Translations under genes and position numbers: made by a program | The notes under the pieces: model-generated | Told to the model about the DNA's origin: nothing | The model's database searches: none | Seen by the model: only the letters and a program-made list of their open reading frames with translations | From: Stichopus chloronotus | Taxonomy: Eukaryota; Echinodermata; Holothuroidea; Aspidochirotida; Stichopodidae | Length of the DNA: 64,000 nucleotides | Reading direction: 5' to 3' | NCBI GenBank assembly: GCA_021234535.1 | Contig: CM037843.1 | Coordinates: 3,242,820-3,306,819 of the forward strand | Part shown: positions 46,187 through 57,859 of the stretch, in pieces | Position numbering within the stretch: the first letter of the stretch is position 1 | Layout of the letters: every line of letters starts with the position of its first letter

Positions 46187-46317
46187 ATGTATGTATGTAT
46201 GTATGTATGTATGTATGTATGTATGTATGTATGTATGTATGTATGTATGTATGTATGTATGTATGTATGTATGTATGTATGTATGTATGTATGTATGTAT
46301 GTATGTATGTATGTATA
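46187..46317 (+). repeat. Microsatellite (ATGT)n, about 32 copies
   Basis: Uninterrupted ATGT repeat over about 131 bp. Both strands appear open because the unit encodes Tyr-Val-Cys-Met or His-Thr-Tyr-Ile repeats. Confidence 0.98.
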
Positions 46318-47889
46318 CAAATATTTATTTTTCCCTTTTAATTAAATAGAATTAAGCAAAACTGAACTTTGAGGAGCAGGTATCAGCAATGGATTAATTT
46401 TCATGAAATTCATCACCTTGCTTGCAATGAAATGTTGTTTGTGAATGTGGGATTTTTGAAGAGTTTACTGCTAGTCTATATTATTCCATGGCTCTAACCT
46501 GTCTGTTGGTGTGGAGTAAACCAGAAAATTTCTTAACAACTACCCTTAGATGGCTGGAAATCACCTATTCCAGGCTCAGCAAGTAAGTTGGTAATGAATG
46601 AGAACTGTCATTAGACTCATTTTCTTGGAATGGGAAAACTGTCCTCCTTGGAGGAAGCTCTGAAGGTTTTTCATATTAGAAGTCTGGAAAAACTTGGACA
46701 TTTTCTGACAAATGTTTGAATTTAGAAGAATGAATATGGGCAACACCGTCATCATTACGAACAGAACTTCAGCAATTCTGTTGAATTGCAGTAGTAGATA
46801 GCTGCAAAAACTGCGGTCACGAATTTGAACTACCCTGTAGCAGCAAAGGGGTGGTATTTTTTTCGATCAAACCAAGAAGGATCTCTGTCACAGCTGCCTG
46901 CACAGAGGTGCTATACAGGCTACAGGAAGACAGGCTTTGGGTATGAAGAATCTTTTGAGTACCCTCCCACCTTATCCCCCCCCCCCCCACCTTCCACACA
47001 CATACCTATGCATCTCCAATTATACAACAGCTTCATTGTACCAACAAAGAAATGAAATTTTTATAAGTGTTACCATTTTCTATTGGGTAATCTTATCATG
47101 TGACCCTCAGGTATGTCTGAAACTGCTGTGTAGGTCAAGAGATTTTTATCTTCTTCTTTTTTTTTTTTCTTCACTTTTGGTAGTTTCCTCACTTGGCTTC
47201 AGTTCAAAAGACGAGGCTTAAATTACCCTTAAGAAAATAAGCCTAATGACGACAGAGTAGCTCTTACTGAATACGGTGGAAAGAATGTTCCTCTACAGTA
47301 AGCGGTTCATCCTATTGTGTGAATCCCAACAATAGTCATGATTGCCTATTATACAAAACACAACCATAGAACTGGTTGAAAGAGTCTTGCTCTGCCCTGG
47401 AGGTTTGTACACCGTACAGGTCAAGTCTCTACATCTCTATTATATTATATAGTCAAATGGAAATAAACGTGGGAACGAACTAAAAAAAAAAAACTTGCAG
47501 AACATAAGTTACTCCTTTGAATTTCACTGCTTTCACATCCACATGCTCCGTAGTCAGTATTCAATCAAGACCTAACTTAACATGTTTCTTCACGCTGCAC
47601 ACATTTACCCATGACACCATGCAAATAACGCCAAATAAATATACTGTTCAAAAAAGCTACATTTGGATCCAGTTCCTCCCCACCCCACCCCACCCCACCC
47701 CACCCCACAACCGTGGAGGAGTAGGATTGTGAAAATGCTTTCAGTCATATAAAATACAACTTCCGATAATAGCCTCCAGCTTCAACTGTGTAGTTTGCAC
47801 TATGTCAGAAAATTGGAACCAGGGTTGTTTTCAAAATGGCCGACACCGAAACTTGTCAAAATTAGTCATCCCAAAACTCAATGATCAAC
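46318..47889. other. Intergenic, no gene recognised
   Basis: AT-rich with a poly-C tract at about 46977-46989 and a (CCCCA)n tract at 47679-47708. The open frames crossing these tracts have no motif. Confidence 0.7.
47679..47708 (+). repeat. (CCCCA)n microsatellite, ~6 copies
   Basis: About 30 bp of perfect CCCCA repeat. The minus strand reads TGGGG repeats, which could form a G-quadruplex. Confidence 0.95.
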
Positions 47890-48440
47890 TCCCTCCCCTA
47901 CCGGAAGACAAAAAAAAAGAAAAAATATTGATTTGAATTGTGCTTTTAATAAATACATTTTTCCTTGTGAGACATTTTGCGTCTGGCATTCTATATTCAT
48001 CCAAACTTGCATGAATCAACAATGGTGCCATATAAACAATGTGAACAGTAATGTAACCACATTTAGTTGTCAGTTGCATCTTCTTTCTTCAGACGTTTTG
48101 ATATTGCCAAATTCAGTAGACCTGTAAATTAAATGGGGGTGTCATAAGACTAACGATAACCACCCTTCCCCTCCCTTCTTCCCCATCCTGGAAAGAAGCA
48201 GAAAAAAAAAAAATGATTTGATTCGTTAGGGTGCATTTAATATATTTTTACTCGAAAAACATTGTTCGTCTGGCATCTTACATCCAAGCAAGCGCAAAAG
48301 TTGTAAAAATCAACAATGTTGCCATGAACAGTATTTACGGAAGTGTAACCACATTATCTTTCTTCACGCGTTTCGATCATGCCAAATCCAGTAGACCGGT
48401 AAGTTAAATTGGGGGCATCGTAACATGATAGTTTGCAATC
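47890..48440 (+). repeat. Two-copy tandem duplication, ~278-bp unit
   Basis: Unit 1 is about 47890-48167 and unit 2 about 48168-48440. Shared in order: CTCCC..CC..GGAAG, AAAAAA...GATTTGA, CGTCTGGCAT, CATCCAA, AATCAACAATG.TGCCAT, TAACCACAT, TCTTTCTTCA, TGCCAAATYCAGTAGACC, then TTAAAT.GGGGG.

 The copies differ at perhaps one base in four. Confidence 0.8.
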
Positions 48441-51170
48441 CACTTGGTCATCCAGGGTTCTATTTCCTGGTGATTATATATGGGCTCCTTCAAGCGTAGT
48501 CTAAACTAGATGCTCTTTAACCTCGGAACGATGTGGCTTTACTCAAATCACATCACAGAAACTTCCTCATCTAGAAAATTTAGCTGAATGCGTGATGACA
48601 TAAGGCCCGCGGTGCTAATGTTCTAATGGCAATGAACGTTGTAGTCTGTCTTCTTTTTCTTTTCCCTGTGTGTGAGGTGTCTTCAAACTTGCCAGTTAGT
48701 CACATGGCCAAATGGCGCTTCATCCTGATATCAGAAATGGAAAAGTGTGGCTTGATTAAAAAGGACTGCGGGACGATATTGAAGAAGATTTTGTCAAACA
48801 ACTGTTACCTGTCTGCGAGATACACCTTCGTCTAAGGAAATTAGTTTAAATGGTGTGTCACAGATTTAACAAAACGTAAAATATCTAAAACCATCGAATG
48901 ATGGCAGTAATGTAAAGAAAAAATGAACATCTCCAAAAAATTTAGTTTTATTATTTTATTTAATTTTCGGTCCTGAAACTATGAGCCCCTCATACTGGTT
49001 AATGTACTTTTTGATTCAGTTTTTTTTTAATTTAAACAAAGTTGTTAAAAGTGCGATACCTTATATTTTATACCCTGCGGTGTAGCAAGAGAAAACACGT
49101 TTCACTTCATACAGTTTCCTCTAACGAAAGTGGTCGTCTACTTCGTGGTTTTCTTAGAAATTCTTATCATGATGACGCTAATTTTACGGAGCCTGACATC
49201 TTGTATAGGAAGCTCCATCATTTCTGGGCTTCTGCCGATGACTTGCTCACATGCTAACCGGAAGTGACGAGAAGAATGCCATAAAATACCAATCGACCAC
49301 AGGAAAACAATGGATGCCTGCCACTCACTGATTGTCTCGCTGTTTCATTTTTTGTCAGTGTTTTGTTGGGCTTGTGGTGTAAATTACTCTAATTTAGAAC
49401 GATGCATCCGTGGATGAGACATTTGTGGTTTGCGTCACAGCTTATAACAATACCATTTATAAGCACTAAGCAGTTCTTTTGGAATCAACAGAATTTTCAG
49501 GTGTGGTTTATAAATAACACATGCCAGCGGAGAAATGTCTGAAATTATTAAGCTTTGCTAAGTTAAAAAAAAATGATCAGGAGGTCCCAGTAGGGAGAAA
49601 TCTAACGATAAAACCTTAGACTGTGCAAATTTCTTTCACGTACTTGCTCTTTGCATTCTGAATCTCATTAATCACTGGCACTACCAGCGAAAACCACTTT
49701 ATCATCTACTTTGTCCCACTCATTTACAGATCTGAAAAAAATTTATGGAGTGAGTGTGGTTTAAATGGGTTATTTTCAGTTTAGACCTAAAGCTTGCATA
49801 CTGCGAATCCTCGCTACATTATCAACAAATCACAGGCAACCAAAAATAAATGAGGTGCCTACACTTTTGCATCATATAGATTCATATCACTGTACTGGCT
49901 TATTGGAGGTACATTTAACTGATTATCAGGGCCCGCCTCCCGGACTAGGGGGCGGGATGAGGGGATACACCGGTCTCTATATACCGTGCCATTTTTGGGC
50001 AACTTTTTTGGCAAACTTTTTTGGCAACTTTTTTGGCAACCCCTATTAGCATTGTCTTACACGTAAACAAGACATTTCTATTCTTAGAATGCTCCCTCAG
50101 ACATTCCCCAAGACTGTAAGAGGGGTGTTCCTTTTGAGACACCCCCTCCCAACTATAAGAGTTGCGCTTACCCTGGAAACTGTATATGGTCCATCTTTCT
50201 CCTTCAAATTTTGTTCAATTCTCTTTCCTTCATTCTGTTGCATTAGGGATTAAAAGGAGCCACTGTTCTGGCACCGGACGGGGTATTTTATATTGCAGTA
50301 TTCAATGGACGGATACTTCCGTCTTGATAATGCGAAAGCCAACTTGTTGTGACTGAGATATTCCAATGAAAACCTTAAGAATTGAATCCAAAGTACTCGA
50401 AAATGTTTTTGTCCAGCTTTTTTTTTTATTTGTTCCACGAAACAAATTATGGAATGGAAGGATTTCATTTTCTAAAGCTCCGTCATTTCCCGTCCGAGTT
50501 GCAAATTTTTGGTATGAACTTAGGTACAGGCGTAAGCATGCGTAATTAAGATGCAAAATCATTTTTTTTTCCTGTGGATCTACTAGTACGCATGCCCACA
50601 GTTCATTTTTGCGTTGTATGACGTCACAGTGGGAAATATTTCGAGATTGCCTCTACTCTCAGAGCCGACTGTTAATTGCTTGTAATTCCCCAAACTACGA
50701 TTAGATATTTAAAGTAAACCTAGCGTCCAATAAAATATGTAACCCTTAAAAGATAACTAAACTAGTTTTTAAGCATCAACTACGTACCGTAACATGTCGA
50801 AAGGTGAACGTAAATTCAGACCAAGAAAAAATGGGTTTCTCACATAATTTACTGGTGAAAATATACTCTTGCACCCTGCGCAGGACTCCCCTAACATAGT
50901 TGATACTCGTTCATTGCAATAACTTGCAAGGAACTTAAAAAATAGCTGAGATGGGAGATAAGGGGAGGGAGAGGGGTGAGTTGAATAAGGAGAACTGAAC
51001 CAAATTCAAGCAGCTCATCGTCTGAGAATAGGCGGAAGAGTGGAGAGAGATTTGTGTGAGATGAGTGGGATTGGGTGATTGTTTTTCATTCCAGTAGCAA
51101 TATGGACATAAATTAACAAATACAACACAAATTAAAGAATATTCATACTGTGGAGTGACCAGCAACAAAC
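48441..51170. other. Intergenic, no gene recognised
   Basis: CpG is more frequent than in the POMT2 introns. Open frames at 48626-48835 (69 codons, hydrophobic N-terminus VVVCLLFLFPVC) and 49042-49257 (71 codons) have no recognisable domain. 49997-50041 is a short tandem repeat with 12-13-bp unit AACTTTTTTGGC. Confidence 0.6.
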
Positions 51171-51276
51171 CGTGGAAGTATACTCTTCCAGTTTACAGCA
51201 AGGTAGTCAGGCGTTCTCATGTATTCCTGCAGTGATACGAAGTTTTCTTACTGTTAATATCCGCAAAGCAGAAACT

Positions 51277-51600
51277 ATGGCGGCGTGCCGATTGATAGAC
51301 CACAAAATTTTTATTATTTTTCATTACTATTTATTGCTTTTATTCATTGTTTATTCATTATTATTTTTCATTACTATTCCACTTTATGTACGTAATTGTA
51401 ATAATAAAGACCTTTATGGGTGCATTGACATAATTCGAGACAGCATTCTCCTAAGCATTTCAAAATTCTTTCCTTTGTATCGTTCTTGCCTAGTGTCGTC
51501 AAAATGTGCAATCAAATGTTTTACAGAGCCCCATAAATGGCGTCGCACACTGTGTACTAAAATAGACCAATGCCCGCACTGTCAGCGGAAAGTCACATGA
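51277..51600 (+). CDS. Unrecognised small ORF, 107 aa, one hydrophobic span, Cys-rich tail
   Basis: The ATG at 51277 has a good vertebrate-type context (ACTATGGCG); an in-frame ATG at 51172 would add 35 residues. The N-terminus MAACRLIDHKI is followed by a very hydrophobic segment (residues about 11-40, rich in Ile, Leu, Phe, Tyr), then a tail with nine or so Cys, including CPHC near the end. No family is recognised. The hydrophobic part is AT-rich low-complexity coding, so this may be chance. Confidence 0.2.
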   Translation: MAACRLIDHKIFIIFHYYLLLLFIVYSLLFFITIPLYVRNCNNKDLYGCIDIIRDSILLSISKFFPLYRSCLVSSKCAIKCFTEPHKWRRTLCTKIDQCPHCQRKVT

Positions 51601-51714
51601 AAATGAAGGTACTCAATTACAATACCACCAGTTGAAAAGTACTAAGCCTATCACACTGAGATATTGAACTTCTTGCACAATGAGTTCTACTTAGTCTGTC
51701 AGGGCGACGTCGAA

Positions 51715-51795
51715 GTGTTCTTCCAAGCGCTCCAGTGTTCTTCCAGACGTTCCAGTGTTCTGTCTGGCGTTCCTGTCCTTCCAAGCGTTCCTTGG
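51715..51795 (+). repeat. Degenerate minisatellite, ~21-bp unit
   Basis: Repeated GTGTTCTTCCAAGCGYTCCA-type units, about four diverged copies. Confidence 0.75.
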
Positions 51796-51869
51796 AGTGT
51801 GGCGGTGAATGTGGAGTTATATTCAGAAAGTGCAAGACCATGAAATGAAAGACCCAAGGGAAATGCAAT

Positions 51870-52800
51870 CTAGAAAAGAGTTAACTTATTCAGAAACTGC
51901 AGAGTCACGAAACCCTGAATGATGTGTTGTTTTATTATTAAATTATTACATAATGTTATACACATCCAATAAATTTAAATTGCAGATTGCTTTAATTGAT
52001 TTTGAGATGTACTGAATGCCACTAGGATATCCACTCACTTCAAAAATATGAAAATTTGTCTATGATGTCTGAAATTAATCAAATCTTGTTATTTACTGCG
52101 GACATAACATGATATCAGTGGAACTGAAGTAGGGATATTGAGATATCTGAATCAGACTTTGAATTTCAGTGAGGTCCCCCAAATGACAAAACACCGACAA
52201 GTTTTTGCACTCTGCAAGAACTCCAGTAACATGAAATTTCAAACAAGATATTTAAACTTCTCGATTAAAGTTTAGAATAAAATTTGATGCGCATCTCTGT
52301 GAAGGATTAAAATAGAAATCAATTTGCCGTACACGATGACCTAAATTTAGTTGATGCCAAGTTTAGGAGTTAACTGGTGTTCGTCTGTGTCAGTAAACTT
52401 CTTATATACTGTTGTCAAAATTGCCTGCAGAGGATTCCATCGCTTTCTCTTAAAAAAAAAAGTGATGGAGAAAGTTATTAGCTTAAACCTTTGTGACTTC
52501 AAGACTTAAAGATGAAGACGCTAGATTTAGTTTTAACTCCAAAGGGAGTAGATGGTTGCCCTGGTAATACTGAATTTAATGAGTAAGAACGGCTGTATGA
52601 CGAATGGTTTCTTTTAAACAGCTTAGTGCCAAAAAGTTCTCCAAACGAACGACTTTCTTCCAACACATTAGATGGAATGGTGCCATGACGTGGCATGGAA
52701 ATTTATCTCTGGCATAAACCATGAAACCAAAGTCAAAGGAGTACACCTCGTCGTCGATTCTACCCTGGACATTCCTTTGCTTTACCGATAAAACGTGTTC
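51870..52800. other. Intergenic, nothing recognised
   Basis: AT-rich. A 65-codon minus-strand open frame (52499-52696) is rich in Ser, Pro and Lys but matches nothing I know. Confidence 0.6.
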
Positions 52801-52802
52801 AT

Positions 52803-52976
52803 ATGAAATTATTCATGCAACTTATTATCGTGCCGTTTGGTTTGTACTTTACAACGGCCGTGACAATGACACCCACCTTTGAGTGGTGCAACATGCCTGA
52901 CGGTGGGTTTCTATTATATTCACAGTTGTACAGTATTCTTTTAAGTTCTCGCAAGGTCAAGTGTTACCTCAATTAA
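52803..52976 (+). CDS. Candidate small secreted peptide, 57 aa (unrecognised)
   Basis: MKLFMQLIIVPFGLYFTTAV is a plausible signal peptide (basic residue, hydrophobic core, small residues at the cut), followed by TMTPTFEWCNMPDG. Read straight through, it stops at TAA 52974-52976 with Cys at positions 29 and 54. A donor-like GTGGGT at 52903 just after the Asp codon means it could instead be a first exon. There is no homology knowledge to support it. Confidence 0.2.
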   Translation: MKLFMQLIIVPFGLYFTTAVTMTPTFEWCNMPDGGFLLYSQLYSILLSSRKVKCYLN

Positions 52977-55614
52977 GGTAAGTTAAATAACTTTAATACG
53001 ATTCGGAGTAAGTGTGAATAATTGAATGGCGACTCTTTCTGGCCAGGTACAATCTTTCATTGTTTATCTGTATAGTACAACCTATTGCTACTCCAGCTAC
53101 GATCCATAACGTGCCTGACTGATTGTGGTCACTAATTATAGTACTGTCACCTTTCCAATCAGCTGTAATATTTACTTAATTCTCAAGCGCTGAGAAAACA
53201 ATAGAAAGAGAAGACCAACCATGGAGTAGCTCTTTCTAGACAAACCCTTGTAATTGCGATTGTAGTATGTTTGGTCACTTCATCCTCGAAAATAAATTGT
53301 TTCTGATTTAGCCGTTTGACTCTCTGTGTTTTTTAACCTCCCCCTTTGTGTGACGCACACACCCCATCAAGGAGCTGAAAGACTGCTTCCCCCAAGTTGT
53401 GAGATGTGGGTCAATTTAGTCGGCAAAAAGTTATGTTTCACTTTGAACCTGTATGTGCTGTAAACGAATTCCCTCATATATTATATAAGAGAAAGTTATT
53501 ACCCTTTTGGCATAGTCTACACCAAAGAGAGGATCGGCTTAACATTGGCCACGGTGAAGGGAGGTAATATTCTATAAAATAAGGCATATTTTTCTCTCTT
53601 TATTAATGACAACCATATCTCAATAACATGCTCCTGTTTGGAGTCATGGAGTTTTAAGGAAATATCTATTTGAAAATGGTTCATTGAAATTTAAGAAATC
53701 AGTATCTCACCCAGGCGCTACATCTGCAATATCCTTTGTATTTCTTTATGATCTTGATAGGCCTAAAAGGAACATGACAACAGTTTAAGAAATATGACCT
53801 TAACTTCTACACTATTTTAAGCTTAATCTTCAATATACCCAGTCCACAATTTCACTAATATCAAATTTCAAGGTTATGGGAGTTCTTCAATTTCAAAGGG
53901 AAAAAAATGCTTGTAGTAATTTGGTGATATTTGGTAACCTTCACTGGCAGCTGGAGATCATTCTTGCCGACCAGAGAAGTCTTTCTTCAAACGTCAATAT
54001 CTTGAGTTAGGAATAAGATATTGACAAGGGGTTTGAAACGCCTGGAAGAAACGGTAATATCTTTCCCCCTTCAATTGTCAGTGTGATATACCTTTTTCTT
54101 GGTCACCGGCACTAAGTTGCGACCGTACCAATTGAATCACAGTCAATTATAACCATTGGCTATTCCAGAGCCGACAATAGTCTCGGCGTCATAACAATTG
54201 ATGACAGGGATGGTTGACCTTTCCTGAGGGGCCGGGTCCAACATAAAAGGGGCACGTTCAGGGCTATGTCTGAGCAGAGCGCGAGACTATCGGTTGACGC
54301 GGAGCACACAAGAAAATTTTTGGTTTTGCTAGACCCCTCCCCCTCCCCCCCCCCCCCCCCCCCCGACAGCACTTCCCGGCTGTTCTAAGCTGCCTGTAAC
54401 CAGCCTTGAAAAAATGTCTGTCCGCAATTTCCTCATGAATGAAAAAAACGATCAATCAAACAGCAAAAATTTGCAATACATATCGGATGGTTTTGAGATG
54501 ATACAAAAATCCTATTGCATTAAGCATCCACTCTCATTTATTTTTGGTAACGATCCCTATAAAGATCCCTCCCCACAGGTCTCCGCCTCCACTGATTTTT
54601 GCGTCCACTGGTTCCTGTAAGGAGTTCACAGTATTCCTGGAAGGAGGGGGAGGCGAGACTGAAGTGGCCGCATCATATGCTAGCTAGAATTGTGAGAAGG
54701 CTCACTAACATCAGGGCACCATTGGTATCCCCGAGGGTACGAGTAAATTATTGGATAAAATACGCCCCTATGTGGACGGAAATTGCCTTCCCATGCTCCG
54801 CAAACACCCTTTCCATCCCCATAGTTTTGTCCCATTTTTTTTTTATTTACAACATTAGTCCTTTCATAGTTCCAAAGACGGTAGTGATTTGAAAAAACCA
54901 CCGACTTCTAGTCAACAATTGGCTATTGTGACTTTTTATTCCACGCAACACAGAAAAGACCAAAAGACCATGAATATCTTAGTGAAACATATTTATCTCC
55001 TCATGGGGGGGGGGGGGGATACTAGCTGGTGGAGGGAAGGCTTCGTAGATGAAATGTTCATCAAATGTGAACTGATTCATTACTTTGCTAGACCAAAAGT
55101 CTACTCAGTGGCCTTTCGAGTCAATATTAAGATCAAGCAAAATGTTTTGTCTGGATACAACATGCAGTAGTTACTGTGACAACAATATCTTATGATTATT
55201 TACACCAGTGTATTGTCTCACGTTTTGTGTGAGTGAGGTGACGTAGTAAGTGGTTAACCCCCACCCATCCCCCTCCCACCATAAATGCTAAGAATAAAAT
55301 GCTGTGAAGTGATGTTCTGCAAGCATATCCTACCCATGTTAATTACAGGAGATCTCATGACTCAACCGTCATAAAGCAGATATAAAGCAGATAGTAAATG
55401 CAACCGACATTTTCTTCGTGAATACCTTTTTCTTATGATTGTGTTCTTTTAATTTTGAGTAATCGATATTCGCAACTTTACAACATGCAACTTTCTCAAC
55501 GAAAATTGCGTTCAGGCATCGTTAACAAAAATACGAAGTCTTCTTTTCTCTTGGAATGAGTAGTTTTCTGTTTTTAGGCCTACAACGTTTATTCATGCCG
55601 GCTATACCAAGGCT
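52977..55614. other. Intergenic, nothing recognised
   Basis: AT-rich, with a 17-plus-base poly-C tract at about 54338-54364, a poly-G tract at about 55005-55018 and a short inverted repeat GTCAATATCTT/AAGATATTGAC at 53993-54025. Open frames over the homopolymers are not credible genes. Confidence 0.65.
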
Positions 55615-55857
55615 TTAATTGGGTCGAAGTATGCCAATTATTTTGCAGTCATTGTGCTCAGTCATAATGTTCAACCACGGAGCCAGCGTCTGTAGCCGCT
55701 CAACTACGGAAAGAAGGTCAGACGATATAGCAGCGTATTCTTTCATGTCATTTGGCGTCAAGTAAAGTATCAGTGTTTCTCGGAAAACCGTCGAAAAAAA
55801 AAACCAGCACGAGAGGGATGTTTGCTTACGCCTATTGTTGACATTGCTATAGAACAT
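55615..55857 (-). CDS. Unrecognised minus-strand ORF, 80 codons
   Basis: The C-terminal 50 residues have ordinary protein composition (LTPNDMKEYAAISSDLLSVV, then ERLQTLAPWLN) and the DNA is CpG-richer than its surroundings. The N-terminal part runs through a poly-T codon stretch (WFFFSTVF) and is doubtful. It may be the end of an exon or a degraded transposon fragment. No family is recognised. Confidence 0.15.
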   Translation of the reverse strand: MFYSNVNNRRKQTSLSCWFFFSTVFRETLILYLTPNDMKEYAAISSDLLSVVERLQTLAPWLNIMTEHNDCKIIGILRPN

Positions 55858-55893
55858 TTAAGTTGTGTATTGTGAAGCCTGCTACTACAGACT

Positions 55894-56016
55894 TGTATTA
55901 CTCGAGTCCGTACTCGTACGCATATGGTTCTTTTTCTGTATTCGTACTCGTACCCATGGCTTTGTACTCGTACTCATACTCGTACTCAGGCCCTTGTACT
56001 TGTACTCATGAGTACA
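55894..56016 (+). repeat. Degenerate hexanucleotide repeat (GTACTC)n
   Basis: About a dozen GTACTC/GTACTT units, interrupted at 55920-55940, ending in the palindrome GTACTCATGAGTAC. Confidence 0.85.
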
Positions 56017-57505
56017 AAATTGCAGCCCATGATTGTAATATTTACAATCTTCACTGATCCAACGTAAAAAAAAAGGGTTAAAAGGAACAAACTGAAGAAG
56101 TTACTGCAGTGTTAATCCCTTATGGGTATTAAATACTGTCTAAGAGCATCATGTCCTTAGTCCTTCTAAGGAATTCAGCCCCCCCCCCCCCAACTTCAAA
56201 AACAAAACGTCTTGCCCAAATTTAGTCTAGAACTGCAGTGTTTGAAACTACCTTTTATCACCAAGAGAGCCTACAACCTTTCAAAACTTTAAAACTCAGC
56301 TGATGGTTCTTTTAGTTATCAGTAAGTGTGCACTTCCAACAACAACGATTTGCGACGGGTTGGCATGTTTGCGTTTGGACAGTATACCGTACTGTACCAT
56401 TGAAATGATACAAATTGACCAGTATTGGAACAGAGTACTTGGACCAATGCTTAGACCTTTAAAAGTGACAAAACCAAGTAAAAACAAGCTACAATTCACT
56501 GAAATTCAAACCTGTGTGTTCAGTCCTCTTTACAGGCTGGAGTCAATCTTAATTCAACTTCTTTTCTTAGTAAATTACTGTTTTTGTCCCTCCACTGAAT
56601 TTTATAACCTTGTTTTGTAGCAGACTACACTTAATCAAAATAATTTTTGAAAGACGTTTTTTCTTTGAAATAAAGCAATGCCATTGAAATGACTGCTGGA
56701 TGTTTAAATCCACCACTGCTCAGTATCCAATGATGATTGCTTCTTCTAAAGTGCAATCCCAAGTTTTCACTATAAAGCAGAAATGCAAGTTGTCATTCAA
56801 GTTCGAAGTTAATATTTCTGATTAATTTAAGACAAAATGAAGAAGAAGAGGCTTTTTTTTATGGGATTCAAAGTAATCATAATTACACCACATGTATTAT
56901 TTCCTTGATTTCATCTGCCTCTTAAATCAGTCCCTTCTATTTCATGTTGATACTGTAATTATGTAGTAAGATTCCACTGAAAAGGTAATTGGTAACCTTT
57001 TCCGTGAGCTTCTCAGTTTTGCTGCGAGTTAATTTTACTCCATCTATTTCTTCGTCTTATACTTGTTGTGCTGTGATCTAATAAACGGCGAACACAATCT
57101 CAAAAAAGGTATCTCCAACCAGTGAATAATAATACAGATTGGAGTCGAATTCATTTTAGAAGGGGGAAACAGCCGTTCTAAAACTTTTCTTTTATCCTGG
57201 TGACGAGTCTAAGACGTCCAGTGGGCAGAGATGCAAAATGGTGCCAAACGTTTCAATAAGTTGGCCACTTATGTTGGTCTGGGTGCATGGGCTGCTGAAA
57301 GAGGCTCCTCTTCATACAATAAGGCCTACAAGTGGGTTATGCCTTCTGAAGCCAGATAAACGCAGTACTCTGGCAGTGAATTTCGACTGCTTCTTCACCT
57401 GTTTATTATTATTGTTATCATTAGGATTATTATTATTGTTGTTGTTACTACTACTTGTTTTCATTTCTTTCTGAACTGCGGAAAGATATTTCCAACATGA
57501 ACTAC
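56017..57505. other. Intergenic, nothing recognised
   Basis: AT-rich with a poly-C tract at about 56180 and a TTA/TTG trinucleotide run at about 57403-57465. Open frames at 56303-56620 and 57238-57474 show no domain. Confidence 0.65.
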
Positions 57506-57859
57506 TTAAAGGGAAATAGGGCGTTTATTTTAGAGAAAACATCCATATTTTTGAAACCAATATTTGTGGACGTAGAATAATAGATTATTAAAAATAAGGA
57601 AGGACAGTAGCCTTCTTTTCAAGAAATAAGCTTCTCGTAGACAGAAATTCAGTTATTTGTTGTTCAACACTAACTTGTTCACCCAAACTTTTCAAAATTC
57701 AAATGATGCATCTTCTATTACTCATCATATGCATAATGTTTTGAGGAGATGAAGCTTTGGTATATGTTTATTGATGAGACTGAATGGTTTAACAATGACT
57801 ACCGTTATTTTCTTTTGTATGTCATGTTGGTGTGTTTTGAACGCCCTATTTCCCTTTAA
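57506..57859 (+). mobile_element. MITE copy 1, 354 bp, TTAA-bounded
   Basis: Begins TTAAAGGGAAATAGGGCGTT and ends with its exact reverse complement, giving perfect 20-bp terminal inverted repeats that include TTAA on each side. It has no coding capacity. TTAA ends suggest a piggyBac-type target site, though the TIR could also be read as starting after a TA. It is near-identical in layout to 59758-60110. Confidence 0.9.

Noticed and set aside
46084..46345. Tyr-Ile-His-Thr and Met-Tyr-Val-Cys repeat ORFs
   Set aside because: Artefacts of the (ATGT)n microsatellite.
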